Part shown: in pieces, positions 6,511 to 14,312 of the stretch
Numbering within the stretch: the stretch's first letter is position 1
How the letters are laid out: each line of letters begins with the position of its first letter
DNA from: Mucilaginibacter sp.
GTDB taxonomy: Bacteria > Bacteroidota > Bacteroidia > Sphingobacteriales > Sphingobacteriaceae
Direction: 5' to 3'
DNA: 38,757 nucleotides
Assembly (NCBI GenBank): GCA_028288125.1
Contig: JAQBOH010000185.1
Location: 1 to 38,757, forward strand
Program-made: the position numbers and the translations under genes
The notes under the pieces: generated by a model
The model's input: only the letters and a program-made list of their open reading frames with translations
Told to the model about the DNA's origin: nothing
Databases searched by the model: none

Positions 6511-7494
6511 TTACAAAGCCCCCTCAATCAGGTCGCTGTAAAAATCCGGCAGGCTCATACCTGCGGCCCTTACCTGTTGCGGGATCAAGCTGGCCGCAGA
6601 TTGGCCCGGCGTGGTATTGACCTCGATAAAATAAAATTTGCTTGTACCATCCAGCAAAATAAAATCTACCCTGACCATGCCTTTGCAGTTGAGCCGCAGG
6701 TAAATCTCTGTTACAATTTCCGCGATCTCCGCATTTTTAGCAGCGGGTAGATCCGCCGGGGTTATTTCTTCAGATACACCCGGCGAATACTTGGCCTCGT
6801 AATCAAAAAACTCTGTTGAGCTGATGATCTCTGTTGCCGGTAAAACCGTTATTTTACCTTGCAGCCGGGCAATGCCTATACTAAATTCGCGGCCTTTTAT
6901 AAATTCTTCCACCAATACCTGGTCGTCCTCATCAAATGCTTTTTTTAAGGCACCGGGCAACCCTGCGGCGTTATGTACCTTGCTCATCCCCACGCTGCTG
7001 CCGCCATTGTTTGGTTTGATAAACAACGGAAATTTCAATGACGCCGCAATGATCGCCACATCGTGCATGTCCTTGTCAAAAAGGCGCAATGATTTAGCCG
7101 TATTTAACCCGTGTATGCCTTCAACAAGGGCTTTGGTATAGGCTTTATTCATCGTGATTGCCGAGGTAGTGGCGTCGCAGGTATTGTAAGGGATGCCCTG
7201 CATGTCGAAATAGCCCTGCAGTTTGCCATCTTCGCCGGGTGTACCATGCACGGTGATAAACGCGAAATCGAAATTTATTTTTTCCCCGTTAAGGGTAAGA
7301 CTAAAATCATTTTTATCTACGCTGACCGGCCCACCATCTGATTGGTAGAACCACTTTTCGCGGCTAACCAAAATGGTATAAACACGGTATTTCTCCGCGC
7401 TCAAATTTTCGGCAATATTTTTGGCGCTATTTATTGAAACCTCGTATTCGCCGGTGAAACCACCGGCCAGCAATGCAATGTTTTTGGCTGTCAT
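6511..7494 (-). CDS. ddl: D-alanine--D-alanine ligase
   Basis: ATP-grasp ligase that joins two D-alanines for the peptidoglycan pentapeptide; cytoplasmic. Visible: the N-terminal G-G-F-T-G-E-Y-E-V-S-I-N-S motif (residues 11-23, Glu16 contacts D-Ala1), T-V-H-G-T-P-G-E-D-G near 81-90, the ATP-binding E-E-F-I-K-G-R-E-F-S, and the closing metal-site motif F-I-E-V-N-T-T-P-G-Q-S. Length 327 is standard. On the minus strand a perfect -7 box TATCTTTG (7507-7500) lies immediately before the ATG, so the transcript may have almost no leader. It is convergent with the Crp-type gene. PASTA-protein and mltG genes start on the other side of the upstream gap, giving an envelope-biogenesis neighbourhood. Confidence 0.95.
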   Translation of the reverse strand: MTAKNIALLAGGFTGEYEVSINSAKNIAENLSAEKYRVYTILVSREKWFYQSDGGPVSVDKNDFSLTLNGEKINFDFAFITVHGTPGEDGKLQGYFDMQGIPYNTCDATTSAITMNKAYTKALVEGIHGLNTAKSLRLFDKDMHDVAIIAASLKFPLFIKPNNGGSSVGMSKVHNAAGLPGALKKAFDEDDQVLVEEFIKGREFSIGIARLQGKITVLPATEIISSTEFFDYEAKYSPGVSEEITPADLPAAKNAEIAEIVTEIYLRLNCKGMVRVDFILLDGTSKFYFIEVNTTPGQSAASLIPQQVRAAGMSLPDFYSDLIEGAL

Positions 7495-7824
7495 AGGGCC
7501 AAAGATAAGTGATTTGATTTCGAATTTCGGATGCTCAATTTCGGATTTGTTTTGAATGTGAAATTCATTTGAATTTCACGTTCCGGATGTTTGATTTTCC
7601 GTTTGTTTTAAAAGTACCGTAGCTTTGCAGCATTGTAGTGTTGCTACACTACGTTTGGAAAAATAACCCGGCGGCTTTTTCGTTATATACCAAACAGAGT
7701 CGGGAACGACAAAGTCTCCTTGAACGTCATTGAAAACAAGGACAGAAAAGTTGAAAATCCGAATTCCGAATTAAAAAATCCCTATGTTTGGTCGTTAATT
7801 GGCTATGAACATTCTTCAATGCAA
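7495..7824. other. Gene-free region between ddl and the PASTA gene, with palindromes
   Basis: About 330 bp without a convincing gene. It contains a 22-bp palindrome (7558-7579: GTGAAATTCA, TT, TGAATTTCAC), a small perfect hairpin (7635-7652: GTAGTGT, TGCT, ACACTAC), and several AATTTCGGAT / AATCCGAATT simple-repeat fragments on both sides (about 7521-7546 and 7756-7772). Two plus-strand -7-like boxes occur, TAGCTTTG (7620-7627) and TATGTTTG (7783-7790), neither with a well-spaced TTTG -33 partner. The second fits a transcript starting just before the ATG at 7825. Confidence 0.5.
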
Positions 7825-8610
7825 ATGAATAAATTTTGGGCTTATTTAAAAACCAGGCAGTTTCGCAATAATTTGCTGATGGCGCTGGGCTCCGTTGTCC
7901 TCGTTTTCCTGATCATTTTTTTTAGCCTGGGATTTTATACCCGCCATGGCGAGGGTATTCCGGTTCCGCAGCTAAAGGGCATGCAGGTTGAAAAAGCGAT
8001 GAGTCTTTTGAAAGATCAGGGTTTTGAATATAAAATAGATTCAGTTTATGTGCTCGATCAGCCGCCGGGAGCTGTTGTTGAACAAGACCCCGACGCCGGC
8101 ACTAATGTAAAAGAAAACAGAACCATCTATCTAACCGTGGTTACCCGTCTTGCCCCACTCGTGGCCCTGCCCGATCTGGAGCAATACACTTACCGTGAGG
8201 CCGTGGCGACAATTGCAAACTTTGGGCTGAAGGTTGGGGATACTACGTTTAAACCGGATATAGCAAACCACGTTCTCGAGGTGAGGTTTGGCGGACAGGT
8301 GATCAAGCCCGGCACTAAACTTCCTAAAGGATCGAAGATCGACCTGGTGCTAGGTAACGGCGCAGGTGCCAGCGAAGTTGAAATTCCCGACTTTGTTAAC
8401 CAGGATCTTGATGGCGTAAAATTTGCTATCAAACAGTCAGGATTAACGATTGGCACAATAAACTACCAGGGTATGATAACGGATTCGACAAATGTGGTTG
8501 TGATCGCGCAGTCGCCCATGAAAACCGACTCAGCCAGTAAAGTGAGCATTGGCACCCGGATCAATTTGACTGTAGCACAGGGCAAAAAAAACAATGCACC
8601 GCCCAATTAA
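7825..8610 (+). CDS. PASTA domain-containing membrane protein
   Basis: Single-pass protein (TM about residues 15-37) carrying three extracytoplasmic PASTA domains (about 45-107, 112-178 and 184-251), each with the pattern V/I-P-x-L/F ... A ... G-L ... Q-x-P ... K/G-x-x-I-x-L-x-V. PASTA domains bind peptidoglycan stem peptides or muropeptides. No kinase or transpeptidase domain is attached, so this is a stand-alone PASTA protein that may act as a wall-binding or scaffold factor. The frame is open back to an ATG at 7720, but those extra 35 codons lie in simple-repeat DNA and would put a long polar tail before the TM. ATG 7825 (M-N-K-F-W-A-Y-L) places the TM where expected and is preferred; ATG 7819 is also possible. 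Confidence 0.85.
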   Translation: MNKFWAYLKTRQFRNNLLMALGSVVLVFLIIFFSLGFYTRHGEGIPVPQLKGMQVEKAMSLLKDQGFEYKIDSVYVLDQPPGAVVEQDPDAGTNVKENRTIYLTVVTRLAPLVALPDLEQYTYREAVATIANFGLKVGDTTFKPDIANHVLEVRFGGQVIKPGTKLPKGSKIDLVLGNGAGASEVEIPDFVNQDLDGVKFAIKQSGLTIGTINYQGMITDSTNVVVIAQSPMKTDSASKVSIGTRINLTVAQGKKNNAPPN

Positions 8611-8905
8611 CAGACATGAACTTTCGACCCGGTTACATAACGGATAAATTTTAAATTTACCCGATGTTCGCGAGGAAATTAAATCCACGCCTTATGCCGT
8701 CGGCAATATATCCTTTCAAAATTCACAGAAAATTTGAGCAGTTACGATATAACAAAACTAGTGAGATCATTGTTATGGCAAAGCCGGGTTAAGGAGTGAA
8801 ACAGCAAGATTAATTTCTAAAAGGAAACCGGGTACCTGAACGTAATGAACTGTCCGGCGGGTTAATGACCCTGCAAAAACTCAAATAAAACACAGATTAT
8901 TAAAA
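8611..8905. other. Gene-free region before mltG, with possible RNA structure
   Basis: No ORF of note in 295 bp. ATAACAA (8749-8755) pairs with TTGTTAT (8770-8776), and GCGGGT/ACCCTGC near 8857-8875 can form a second short stem. CCGGGT occurs twice (about 8784 and 8829). The stretch could encode a structured leader or small RNA upstream of mltG, but it does not match any riboswitch, 6S, RNase P or tmRNA core that I can recognise. Confidence 0.3.
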
Positions 8906-9961
8906 ATGGCTAAGAAAAAAGCGGCTTCGGGCGGCACATTCAAAAAATTCATTATTATCATGGTGGTGATACTTTTCATCGCCCTGGCATTTACCGGCAT
9001 TAACTACTATCTCAAATATTTCAGTCCGAATGTTACCGGCAAACAAGAGTACCTGTTTATCCATACCGGCGCGGGGTTTAACGAGGTTTACAACAAAATT
9101 AAGGATGAGGGGATTGTAAAAGATACCTCTTCATTTTACTGGGCGGCCGAAAATATGAACTACAAAATTCGGGTAAAACCGGGCCGATACCATTTGCACG
9201 AAGGCATGAGCAACCGTAAATTGATCAACATGCTGGCCTCCGGAAACCAGGAGCCCGTTACTGTAGCATTTCATAACCTAAGGCTCAAGGAGCAGTTTGC
9301 CGGTTTTGTGGCAAAAAAAATTGAACCGGACTCAGCTGCAATTATTCACCTGCTTGACTCAGCAGAGTTTGTAAAGAGATATGGCTTTACGCCGGACAAT
9401 GTTTACACCATGTTCCTGCCTAACTCCTACCAGATGTACTGGAATACATCGCCGGAGAAGTTTTTTAAACGTATGCATGCGAACTATGAAAAATTCTGGA
9501 CGCCCGAACGCAGGCAAAAGGCGGCGGCAATAAACCTGAGCCCGGTACAGGTGTCGATCTTAGCCTCCATCGTTGATGCCGAAGCGCTCCATGATGACGA
9601 AATGCCTGCCGTTGCCGGATTGTATTTAAACCGGTTAAAAAAAGGGATGAAGCTTGAGGCCGACCCAACTGTTATTTTTGCCGAAAATGATTTCACTATC
9701 AGGCGTGTGCTTAAGAAATATCTTTCGATAAACTCTCCTTATAACACTTACCTGCACACGGGATTGCCGCCGGGCCCTATTATGATGCCTTCGGTTAATG
9801 CGGTTAATTCGGTGCTGGATTACAAAAAAAGCAATTATATTTATATGTGCGCCAAGGAAGATTTTTCGGGTTACCATAACTTTGCCACCAATGTTGCCGA
9901 CCATTTAGCCAACGCGCGCAGGTTTCAGCAGGCGCTTAACGAAAGACACATCAAAAAATAA
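8906..9961 (+). CDS. mltG: Endolytic murein transglycosylase MltG (YceG-like)
   Basis: Inner-membrane lytic transglycosylase that cuts nascent glycan strands and so sets their length. One N-terminal TM (about residues 13-37, after a K-K-K-A-A lead) is followed by a LysM-like subdomain and the YceG domain. The signature is clear: I-L-A-S-I-V-D-A-E-A, then V-A-G-L-Y-L-N-R-L-K-K-G-M-K-L-E-A-D-P-T-V-I-F and later G-L-P-P-G-P-I. Glu226 retains the second acid of the V-E-x-E motif; the first acid is Asp224 instead of the usual Glu. Length 351 is normal. The stop overlaps the next gene's ATG by one base (TAATG), so mltG and the thioesterase are probably translationally coupled. Confidence 0.93.
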   Translation: MAKKKAASGGTFKKFIIIMVVILFIALAFTGINYYLKYFSPNVTGKQEYLFIHTGAGFNEVYNKIKDEGIVKDTSSFYWAAENMNYKIRVKPGRYHLHEGMSNRKLINMLASGNQEPVTVAFHNLRLKEQFAGFVAKKIEPDSAAIIHLLDSAEFVKRYGFTPDNVYTMFLPNSYQMYWNTSPEKFFKRMHANYEKFWTPERRQKAAAINLSPVQVSILASIVDAEALHDDEMPAVAGLYLNRLKKGMKLEADPTVIFAENDFTIRRVLKKYLSINSPYNTYLHTGLPPGPIMMPSVNAVNSVLDYKKSNYIYMCAKEDFSGYHNFATNVADHLANARRFQQALNERHIKK

Positions 9962-10368
9962 TGTTTGAGCATTCTACCAAATTGCGGGTGCGCTACGGCG
10001 AAACTGACCAGATGGGCTATATGTATTATGGTAATTATGCCGAATTTTATGAAGTTGGCCGGGTTGAAATGCTCCGGAGCCTGGGCCTCACCTATAGCGG
10101 CATGGAGGAATCGGGCATTAAAATGCCCGTAATGGAACTGCATTGTTATTACCTGAAGCCGGCTTTATATGACGAAGAAATAACCATAAAGGTTATTATG
10201 GAAACAATGCCGCGGGTACGTATACATTTTAAATATGAATTGTATAATGAGAAGCAGGAATTGATCAACACCGGCGAAACCCTGCTGGTATTTATAAATA
10301 TGAAAACCAACCGCCCCTGCCTGCCTTCAGCCGAATTTCTGGACAAAGTAAAGCCATTTTTTGAGTAA
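9961..10368 (+). CDS. Acyl-CoA thioesterase, YbgC/FadM-like hot-dog protein
   Basis: 135-residue hot-dog thioesterase. The signature R-Y-G-E-T-D-Q-M-G-Y-M-Y-Y-G-N-Y-A-E-F-Y (about residues 10-29) carries the catalytic Asp (D16) of the YbgC/4HBT family. The D-Q-M-G-Y-M-Y-Y-G-N-Y form is closer to YbgC than the D-I-D-M-F-H-H-V-H-N-S motif of the paralogue at base 3. It probably hydrolyses short or medium acyl-CoA or acyl-ACP. It begins at the mltG stop (one-base overlap), and the YihY gene begins at or just after its own stop, so the three form an operon. Physiological substrate unknown. Confidence 0.88.
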   Translation: MFEHSTKLRVRYGETDQMGYMYYGNYAEFYEVGRVEMLRSLGLTYSGMEESGIKMPVMELHCYYLKPALYDEEITIKVIMETMPRVRIHFKYELYNEKQELINTGETLLVFINMKTNRPCLPSAEFLDKVKPFFE

Positions 10369-10378
10369 TTTCGATGCG

Positions 10379-11347
10379 ATGAAATGGATACACCGTTTGT
10401 TACTTCATATCACGTTTTACAATCGCCTGGTTAGCCGTACCAAATCCATTTTTATCCCCGGGTTTCGCCCGATGTCGCTATATGACGTTTTTTATTTTTT
10501 TATCACCGAAATTCAGCAAAGCTCACTTGTAAATCGTGCATCGTCATTAGCATATAGTTTTATGCTGGCCTTTTTTCCGGCTACTATTTTCTTGTTTACC
10601 CTTATTCCATTTATACCGATAAGAAATTTCCAGGGGCAGTTGCTTAACCTTATCTCCACCATATTGCCGTACAATGCTTACATGGCCTTCCACGCTACTA
10701 TTGAGGATATTATCAAACGGCCTCATGCCAGTTTATTATCTGTCGGCTTTTTAACAGCATTATACTTTGCAACAAGCGGTGTTCATAAACTCATGCAGGA
10801 TTTTAATAAAGCATCCCTTGTAGCTGAAAAACGAAGCTGGTTAAAGCGTAGGATTATCGCCCTGTTTTTAACTGTAGGAATAAGCTGTTCAATGCTTTTT
10901 GCCATAGTCGTGATGATCGTTGGGCAAAGCATCATCGGCTTTATGCAGTCGCATATGAACAGTAATAGTCATTTTTGGCTATATATCATTACCTTTTCAA
11001 GGTGGGTTATAGTTATCGCGATATTTTTTGTCTCCATCTCATTGCTATACCGGTATGGGCCTGCAAATAAAGAAAAATGGAAATTTTTAAATACCGGGTC
11101 AGTTGTGGCTACCGGTTTGGCCATATTAACCTCTATTGGCTTCGGATACTATATCAATAACTTTTCATCATATAACAAATTGTATGGCTCAATTGGTACG
11201 CTCATCGTATTGATGCTGTGGCTCTATTTTAACTCCTTTATTTTACTAATCGGTTTTGAATTAAATGCAAGCCTCGACTTTGCAAAACGTAATATAAAAG
11301 TTCACAAGCCCCGGTTTAACAGGTTCAGAGGGAAGGAGATTGATTGA
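10379..11347 (+). CDS. YihY/BrkB family inner-membrane protein
   Basis: Polytopic membrane protein with about six TM helices (clusters near 60-90, 110-140, 155-185, 200-225, 240-260 and 265-290), matching the YihY/virulence-factor BrkB family whose biochemical role is unsettled. Family hallmarks visible are an early S-S-L-A-Y-S-F-M-L-A-F-F-P-A and a late S-I-G-T-L-I-V-L-M-L-W-L-Y. The frame is also open to a TTG at 10361 that overlaps the preceding stop; ATG 10379 (M-K-W-I-H-R), 10 nt after that stop, is preferred. It is the last gene of the mltG operon. Confidence 0.87.
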   Translation: MKWIHRLLLHITFYNRLVSRTKSIFIPGFRPMSLYDVFYFFITEIQQSSLVNRASSLAYSFMLAFFPATIFLFTLIPFIPIRNFQGQLLNLISTILPYNAYMAFHATIEDIIKRPHASLLSVGFLTALYFATSGVHKLMQDFNKASLVAEKRSWLKRRIIALFLTVGISCSMLFAIVVMIVGQSIIGFMQSHMNSNSHFWLYIITFSRWVIVIAIFFVSISLLYRYGPANKEKWKFLNTGSVVATGLAILTSIGFGYYINNFSSYNKLYGSIGTLIVLMLWLYFNSFILLIGFELNASLDFAKRNIKVHKPRFNRFRGKEID

Positions 11348-11499
11348 GTATTTAAAGTGCCGGCTGCAATTTTAAGTGCTAAATTGAGCTTACAACGAAC
11401 TGCCAGGTGTCGATTGCAAACTAGTTAATCAATCCCAATTATCCGCTTATGCCACGCAATCAGCGAGTTATAAATTAAATAAAAAAACTTAGCGTCCGG

Positions 11500-11530
11500 T
11501 TTGGCAATTCGGCCCGGTTTTGTACTTTTG
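11500..11530 (+). promoter_or_regulatory. Bacteroidota-type promoter of tRNA-Ser
   Basis: TTTG (11500-11503), 19-nt spacer, TACTTTTG (11523-11530): an exact match to the TTTG-N19-TANNTTTG consensus of the Bacteroidota primary sigma factor. Transcription would begin close to the first base of the tRNA (11536). Confidence 0.8.
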
Positions 11531-11535
11531 CCCCC

Positions 11536-11622
11536 GGAGAGTTGGCAGAGCGGTCGATTGCGGCAGTCTTGAAAACTGTTGACTTGTAACAGGGTCCTGG
11601 GGTTCGAATCCCTAACTCTCCG
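11536..11622 (+). tRNA. tRNA-Ser (anticodon UGA)
   Basis: 87-nt cloverleaf with a long class II variable arm. The acceptor arm GGAGAGT (11536-11542) pairs with ACTCTCC (11615-11621), with discriminator G11622. The anticodon stem is GCAGT/ACTGT and the anticodon TGA lies at 11570-11572. The T-loop GGTTCGAATCC is present. The 3' CCA is not encoded (CCG follows). It has its own promoter and a strong terminator. Confidence 0.96.
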
Positions 11623-11643
11623 CCGCTTGCATCATCAAATAAC

Positions 11644-11680
11644 AAAAGAGGCCATCTCGAAAGGGATAGCCTCTTTTATT
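11644..11680 (+). terminator. Intrinsic terminator after tRNA-Ser
   Basis: AAAAGAGGC (11644-11652) pairs with GCCTCTTTT (11669-11677), extended inside by ATC/GAT. The stem ends in a T-run followed by ATTTT. It lies 22 nt past the tRNA. Confidence 0.8.
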
Positions 11681-11787
11681 TTCCTATCCGGCATCTGCTG
11701 CTGCCAACGTGCATAATATCCCATATAAACCTTTTTTGATGGTGGTTATAAAACATTTAATATATTAGCCCGGCAACTTAAAAATAA

Positions 11788-12363
11788 ATGGAATCAGATC
11801 GAGCGTGTAAGTATATTTTAAACAAGTTAGAAACAGAGCTGCCCGATTATCTCCATTATCATAACGTTGAGCATACGCGGGATGTATATATGGTTGCGAT
11901 AGAACTTGCTGAACGCGAAAAAATTGCAAACGATGAAAAGGAACTATTGTTTACCGCGGCATGTTTTCATGACACCGGTTTTTTGGAACGCACGATAGGC
12001 CACGAAGAGGTATCGTGCAGGCTGGCACACGAAATATTGCCTGATTTTGATTATAGGCCAAATGAAATTGACCGGGTATGCTCCATCATTACGGCAACAA
12101 AAATGCCTCAGCAACCAAAAAATCATACCGAGGAAATTTTAAGTGACGCAGATTTAGACTATCTTGGACGGGATGATTTTCAGTTCATCAGTGATAAATT
12201 ATTTTCAGAGCTCTCATTGCTTGGCGTAGTATCTTCTTACCGCGAATGGAATCAAATCCAGGCGGCATTTATGGAAAATCACCGCTATTTTACCAAAACA
12301 GCACGGGCGCTCCGCGAAGTAAAAAAGGATGAAAATTTAAAACAGATCAAAGCGAAACTATAA
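11788..12363 (+). CDS. HD domain-containing phosphohydrolase
   Basis: 191-residue predicted metal-dependent phosphohydrolase of the HD superfamily. Metal ligands can be placed: H29 (H-N-V-E-H-T), H61-D62 (C-F-H-D-T-G-F) and D120/D122 (S-D-A-D-L-D). Such small HD proteins often hydrolyse nucleotides or cyclic nucleotides, but the substrate cannot be read from the sequence. It lies 11 nt upstream of a YitT-family gene on the same strand, so they are likely co-transcribed. They converge on the receiver-adenylate cyclase operon, 21 bp away at the far end. A link to cAMP turnover would be speculation. Confidence 0.85.
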   Translation: MESDRACKYILNKLETELPDYLHYHNVEHTRDVYMVAIELAEREKIANDEKELLFTAACFHDTGFLERTIGHEEVSCRLAHEILPDFDYRPNEIDRVCSIITATKMPQQPKNHTEEILSDADLDYLGRDDFQFISDKLFSELSLLGVVSSYREWNQIQAAFMENHRYFTKTARALREVKKDENLKQIKAKL

Positions 12364-12374
12364 ACCAAGGCACA

Positions 12375-13247
12375 ATGAAAAAAACCGTAATACCGGTATG
12401 GTTAAGCGATACTATCTATACCGTATTAGGCGTCCTTTTCAGCGGGTTTGCGCTCAAAAGCTTTCTTGTTCCCAACCAGTTTTTTGATGGCGGGGTTACA
12501 GGTATTTCGTTGCTTATTCATGAACTTTATAAATTTAATATTGCTTACGTTATAGTGCTTGTAAACATTCCTTTTATAATAGCAGGCGCATTCCAGGTAA
12601 ACCGTGCTTTTGCATTTAAAACGCTCGCGGCGGTTATATGTCTCGGACTCTGCCTGCATTATATCCCTTACCCGCAGATAACTTCTGATAAATTATTGGT
12701 ATCGATATTCGGCGGTGTTTTTATGGGGATTGGCGTTGGTTTGGCTATACGCGGCGGCTGCGCACTGGACGGAATTGAGGTATTGGCTTTATACACCGGA
12801 AAGCGTATAAGCTTTACCATTAGTGAGATCATCCTCGGGATCAATATAATTATCTTTATGGTGGCCGCGATAAAACTGGGACTGCCAACAGCCTTATACT
12901 CTATACTTACCTATTACTCGGCCTCACGCACAATTAATTTTGTGATTGAGGGTTTGGAGGAGTATACCGGGGTAACTATCATATCCGGCCAAAATGAAAT
13001 CATCAAGGAACGCCTGGTAATGGAACTGGGCAGGGGGATTACGGTGTATAAAGGCGAACGCGGGTTTTTAAAGGGTAGTTTTGAAGTGAGCCAGCCGGTT
13101 GATATTATATTTACCGTAGTTACCCGATTAGAGGTTAGGCGGCTGCGTAATATGGTACATGACATCGATGAAAAGGCTTTTATATTTACCAGCTCGATCA
13201 AAGAAGCAGCAGGTGGCGTGCTTAAACGCAGGGCCAGGCACTCCTGA
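12375..13247 (+). CDS. YitT family membrane protein (DUF161/DUF2179)
   Basis: 290 residues: about five to six TM helices in the first ~190, then a soluble C-terminal DUF2179 domain (T-I-I-S-G-Q-N-E-I-I-K-E-R-L...G-R-G-I-T-V-Y-K-G-E-R-G-F), the standard YitT architecture. The N-terminal repeat holds the typical F-L-V-P-N-Q-F-F-D-G-G-V-T-G-I-S motif and the second half I-R-G-G-C-A-L-D-G-I-E-V-L. Transport function is suspected for the family but unproven. Probable operon with the upstream HD protein. Length and start (ATG, 11 nt after the previous stop) are as expected. Confidence 0.92.
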   Translation: MKKTVIPVWLSDTIYTVLGVLFSGFALKSFLVPNQFFDGGVTGISLLIHELYKFNIAYVIVLVNIPFIIAGAFQVNRAFAFKTLAAVICLGLCLHYIPYPQITSDKLLVSIFGGVFMGIGVGLAIRGGCALDGIEVLALYTGKRISFTISEIILGINIIIFMVAAIKLGLPTALYSILTYYSASRTINFVIEGLEEYTGVTIISGQNEIIKERLVMELGRGITVYKGERGFLKGSFEVSQPVDIIFTVVTRLEVRRLRNMVHDIDEKAFIFTSSIKEAAGGVLKRRARHS

Positions 13248-13268
13248 TAGTCTGTTAGGCCTAAGCGC

Positions 13269-14312
13269 TTACTCCATTACTTCATAAATTACAATCGGCA
13301 TGGCTTTGTTTTTTAAGCTAACCTCGCCTATTTTTTCGCATTTGAACGATTCTTTGGCCATGTTGTAAACGTTCTCTGTTATAATGATCTGACCAGCTTT
13401 TGCGGTTGACTGCAAACGCTGGGCTAAGTTTACGGCGTCGCCAATAACGGTATAATCAAGCCGTTTTAATGATGCGGAGCCGATATTCCCTGAAACCATT
13501 TCACCCGTATTGATCCCAATAGATACCTCGGGTTTGAATATCTTTTTTCCGGATACGATCTCTTCAACCGATTTAAGCTGTTCTCTTATAGCAAGTGCCG
13601 CGTCAATGGCCCTATCCAGGTGATATTTACCCCTAAAAACAGCCATCACCGCGTCGCCCATAAATTTATCGACATGTCCTTTTTGTGAAATAACCTCCTG
13701 CACTATTTTGTCGAATAACCTGTTAATGATATTCACAACCACATTCGCCGGTACGTTTTCGGTAATAGCGGTAAAACCACAGATATCGATAAACATAACT
13801 GTCGCCTCTACCGTTTCATTTTCGAGCAGGCTTTTTTCAAACTCCTTGCTCGTCATAAAGTTGAGCACGTTCTCATCGACATACATTTTCAGTATGTTAT
13901 TCTCTTTGATCGCCTCTAACGTCGACCGTACCTGCAGTACATGCTGTAAAGTTTTTTCAATGGTTACGTCAAGGTCCTCAAAATCAACCGGCTTGCAAAC
14001 AAAATCAAAAGCGCCCCGGTTCATGGCGGTGCGGATGTTCTGCATGTCGCCATAGGCCGAAACCATAACCGCTTTAAGTATCGGGTTCGATTCGGCCAGG
14101 CGGGTCAATAAAGTTAAACCGTCCATAACAGGCATGTTAATATCGCTTAGCAATACATCAACATCCGGGTTTTCAATCAATTTTTCCAGTGCATCCTCGC
14201 CATTTTGGGCAAAAATAAACTCGTACACATTTTCTCTTATTTTGCGCCTGAACTTTTGCTTGACCAGCAGCTCTAAATCCGCCTCGTCGTCAACTACCAA
14301 AATTTTAGCCAT
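13269..14312 (-). CDS. Response regulator fused to a class III adenylate cyclase
   Basis: 347 residues: receiver domain (1-~125), linker helix, then a class III nucleotidyl cyclase domain (~165-347). The receiver has acidic D9/D10, phospho-acceptor D57 (L-L-S-D-I-N-M-P), S85 and K107. In the cyclase the metal-binding D176 (F-I-D-I-C-G-F) and D220, base-selecting K216 (V-D-K-F-M-G-D) and D286 (R-L-D-Y-T-V-I-G-D), and transition-state N295 and R299 (N-L-A-Q-R-L) are all present. K/D at the base-selecting positions points to ATP, so cAMP is the predicted product. It is the last gene of the kinase operon; its ATG overlaps the preceding stop by one base. Phosphorylation of D57 by one or more of the upstream kinases would set cAMP level (inference). 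Confidence 0.93.
   Translation of the reverse strand: MAKILVVDDEADLELLVKQKFRRKIRENVYEFIFAQNGEDALEKLIENPDVDVLLSDINMPVMDGLTLLTRLAESNPILKAVMVSAYGDMQNIRTAMNRGAFDFVCKPVDFEDLDVTIEKTLQHVLQVRSTLEAIKENNILKMYVDENVLNFMTSKEFEKSLLENETVEATVMFIDICGFTAITENVPANVVVNIINRLFDKIVQEVISQKGHVDKFMGDAVMAVFRGKYHLDRAIDAALAIREQLKSVEEIVSGKKIFKPEVSIGINTGEMVSGNIGSASLKRLDYTVIGDAVNLAQRLQSTAKAGQIIITENVYNMAKESFKCEKIGEVSLKNKAMPIVIYEVME

Noticed and set aside
7720..7824. Upstream extension of the PASTA protein by 35 codons
   Set aside because: The segment consists of simple-repeat DNA shared with the upstream gap, contains a -7-like box, and would add a polar tail before the TM; the start at 7825 is more natural.
8611..8905. Known riboswitch, 6S, RNase P or tmRNA
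   Set aside because: None of the conserved core motifs of these RNAs could be found; left as unexplained.
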